From assembly GCA_900542965.1 (NCBI GenBank), contig UQPY01000055.1:1-13248 (forward strand): a stretch of DNA of 13,248 nucleotides, given 5' to 3'. Positions 13,199 through 13,248 of the stretch are shown in pieces (within the stretch, counting starts at the first letter, position 1; each line of letters begins with the position of its first letter). A model generated the notes under the pieces. The model was not told the DNA's origin and made no database searches. It worked only from the letters and a program-made list of their open reading frames with translations. This DNA is from an uncultured Collinsella sp. Lineage in GTDB: Bacteria > Actinomycetota > Coriobacteriia > Coriobacteriales > Coriobacteriaceae. The translations under genes and the position numbers were made by a program.

Positions 13199-13199
13199 A

Positions 13200-13248
13200 C
13201 TGTCTCTTATACACATCTGACGCTGCCGACGACTAGTCGAGTGTAGAT
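13200..13248. other. Nextera/Tn5 sequencing adapter (not genomic)
   Basis: CTGTCTCTTATACACATCT (13200-13218) is the 19-bp Tn5 mosaic end. It is followed by GACGCTGCCGACGA (13219-13232), the Nextera read-1 side adapter in reverse complement, an 8-base index CTAGTCGA (13233-13240), and GTGTAGAT (13241-13248), the start of the P5-side primer in reverse complement. It is untrimmed read-through and should be removed; the true contig ends at or before 13199. Confidence 0.98.

Larger units (their letters stand above)
12113..13199. mobile_element. int: Left end of a putative integrative element at tRNA-Pro (contig-truncated)
   Basis: A tyrosine recombinase gene converges on the 3' end of a tRNA, 101 bp away, with short tandem repeats between them. 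This is the standard layout for prophages and integrative elements that use a tRNA as attachment site. The tRNA 3' strand differs from what its 5' strand demands, which fits a boundary in or just before that strand. The right end, attR and any cargo lie beyond the contig, so the kind of element is unknown. Confidence 0.5.
12942..13199. other. Unassigned end stretch upstream of the recombinase
   Basis: These 258 bases hold no complete gene. In the recombinase frame they are open for about 67 codons (minus strand, to a stop at 13143-13145), but the peptide resembles nothing I know and lacks integrase N-terminal features. The last 120 bases are poorer in GC than the rest of the window and contain a gene tail and a short direct repeat, listed separately. 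The left boundary is set only by where the integrase resemblance stops. Confidence 0.6.

Noticed and set aside
1..13248. CRISPR array, rRNA or complete insertion sequence
   Set aside because: No regularly spaced repeats, rRNA sequence or transposase gene with terminal repeats was seen.

Overview
The window looks like the end of a contig from a high-GC gut actinobacterium of the class Coriobacteriia, most likely Collinsella or a close relative. That placement is an inference from codon use, gene content and protein style; no marker gene confirms it. All protein genes up to about 11.96 kb lie on the + strand. The last 49 bases are not genomic: they are a Nextera/Tn5 sequencing adapter with its index, so the window runs off a real contig end.

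Region 1 (1-3406) is a molybdate-type ABC importer: modA (lipoprotein, 5' end cut by the window), a ModB permease carrying an unusual secreted N-terminal domain of about 170 residues, and the ATPase modC.

Region 2 (3407-3834) is a 428-bp regulatory leader. It has a good sigma-A-type promoter, inverted repeats, a possible 22-codon leader peptide behind a perfect Shine-Dalgarno sequence, and a perfect anti-Shine-Dalgarno match to the ribosome binding site of the next gene.

Region 3 (3835-10573) reads as one long operon closed by a strong intrinsic terminator. It encodes two paralogous double-cubane-cluster (HgdB/YjiM-like) reductase proteins and their ATP-dependent activator (BadF/HgdC/YjiL-like). 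These are followed by a selenium-handling set: SelD (selenophosphate synthetase), YedF, a DUF3343/Se-S-carrier-like small protein and a class V aminotransferase-fold cysteine desulfurase. SelD is itself a selenoprotein: codon 17 is an in-frame TGA, with a SECIS-like hairpin just downstream. The simplest reading is that the desulfurase mobilises S/Se from cysteine/selenocysteine, YedF and the small carrier pass it on, and SelD activates Se as selenophosphate. The ATP-driven double-cubane reductase would supply very-low-potential electrons to an unknown reduction. The coupling of these two halves is the best candidate here for an undescribed system.

Region 4 (10597-13199) holds a BrnQ-type branched-chain amino acid carrier, a tRNA-Pro(TGG) with its own consensus promoter and terminator, and the catalytic part of a tyrosine recombinase pointing towards the tRNA. 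This is the usual layout of an element integrated at a tRNA 3' end. The tRNA acceptor stem has two mismatches, and the recombinase lacks its N-terminal half. The last ~260 genomic bases hold only fragments and a short direct repeat, and could be real element DNA or a chimeric contig end.
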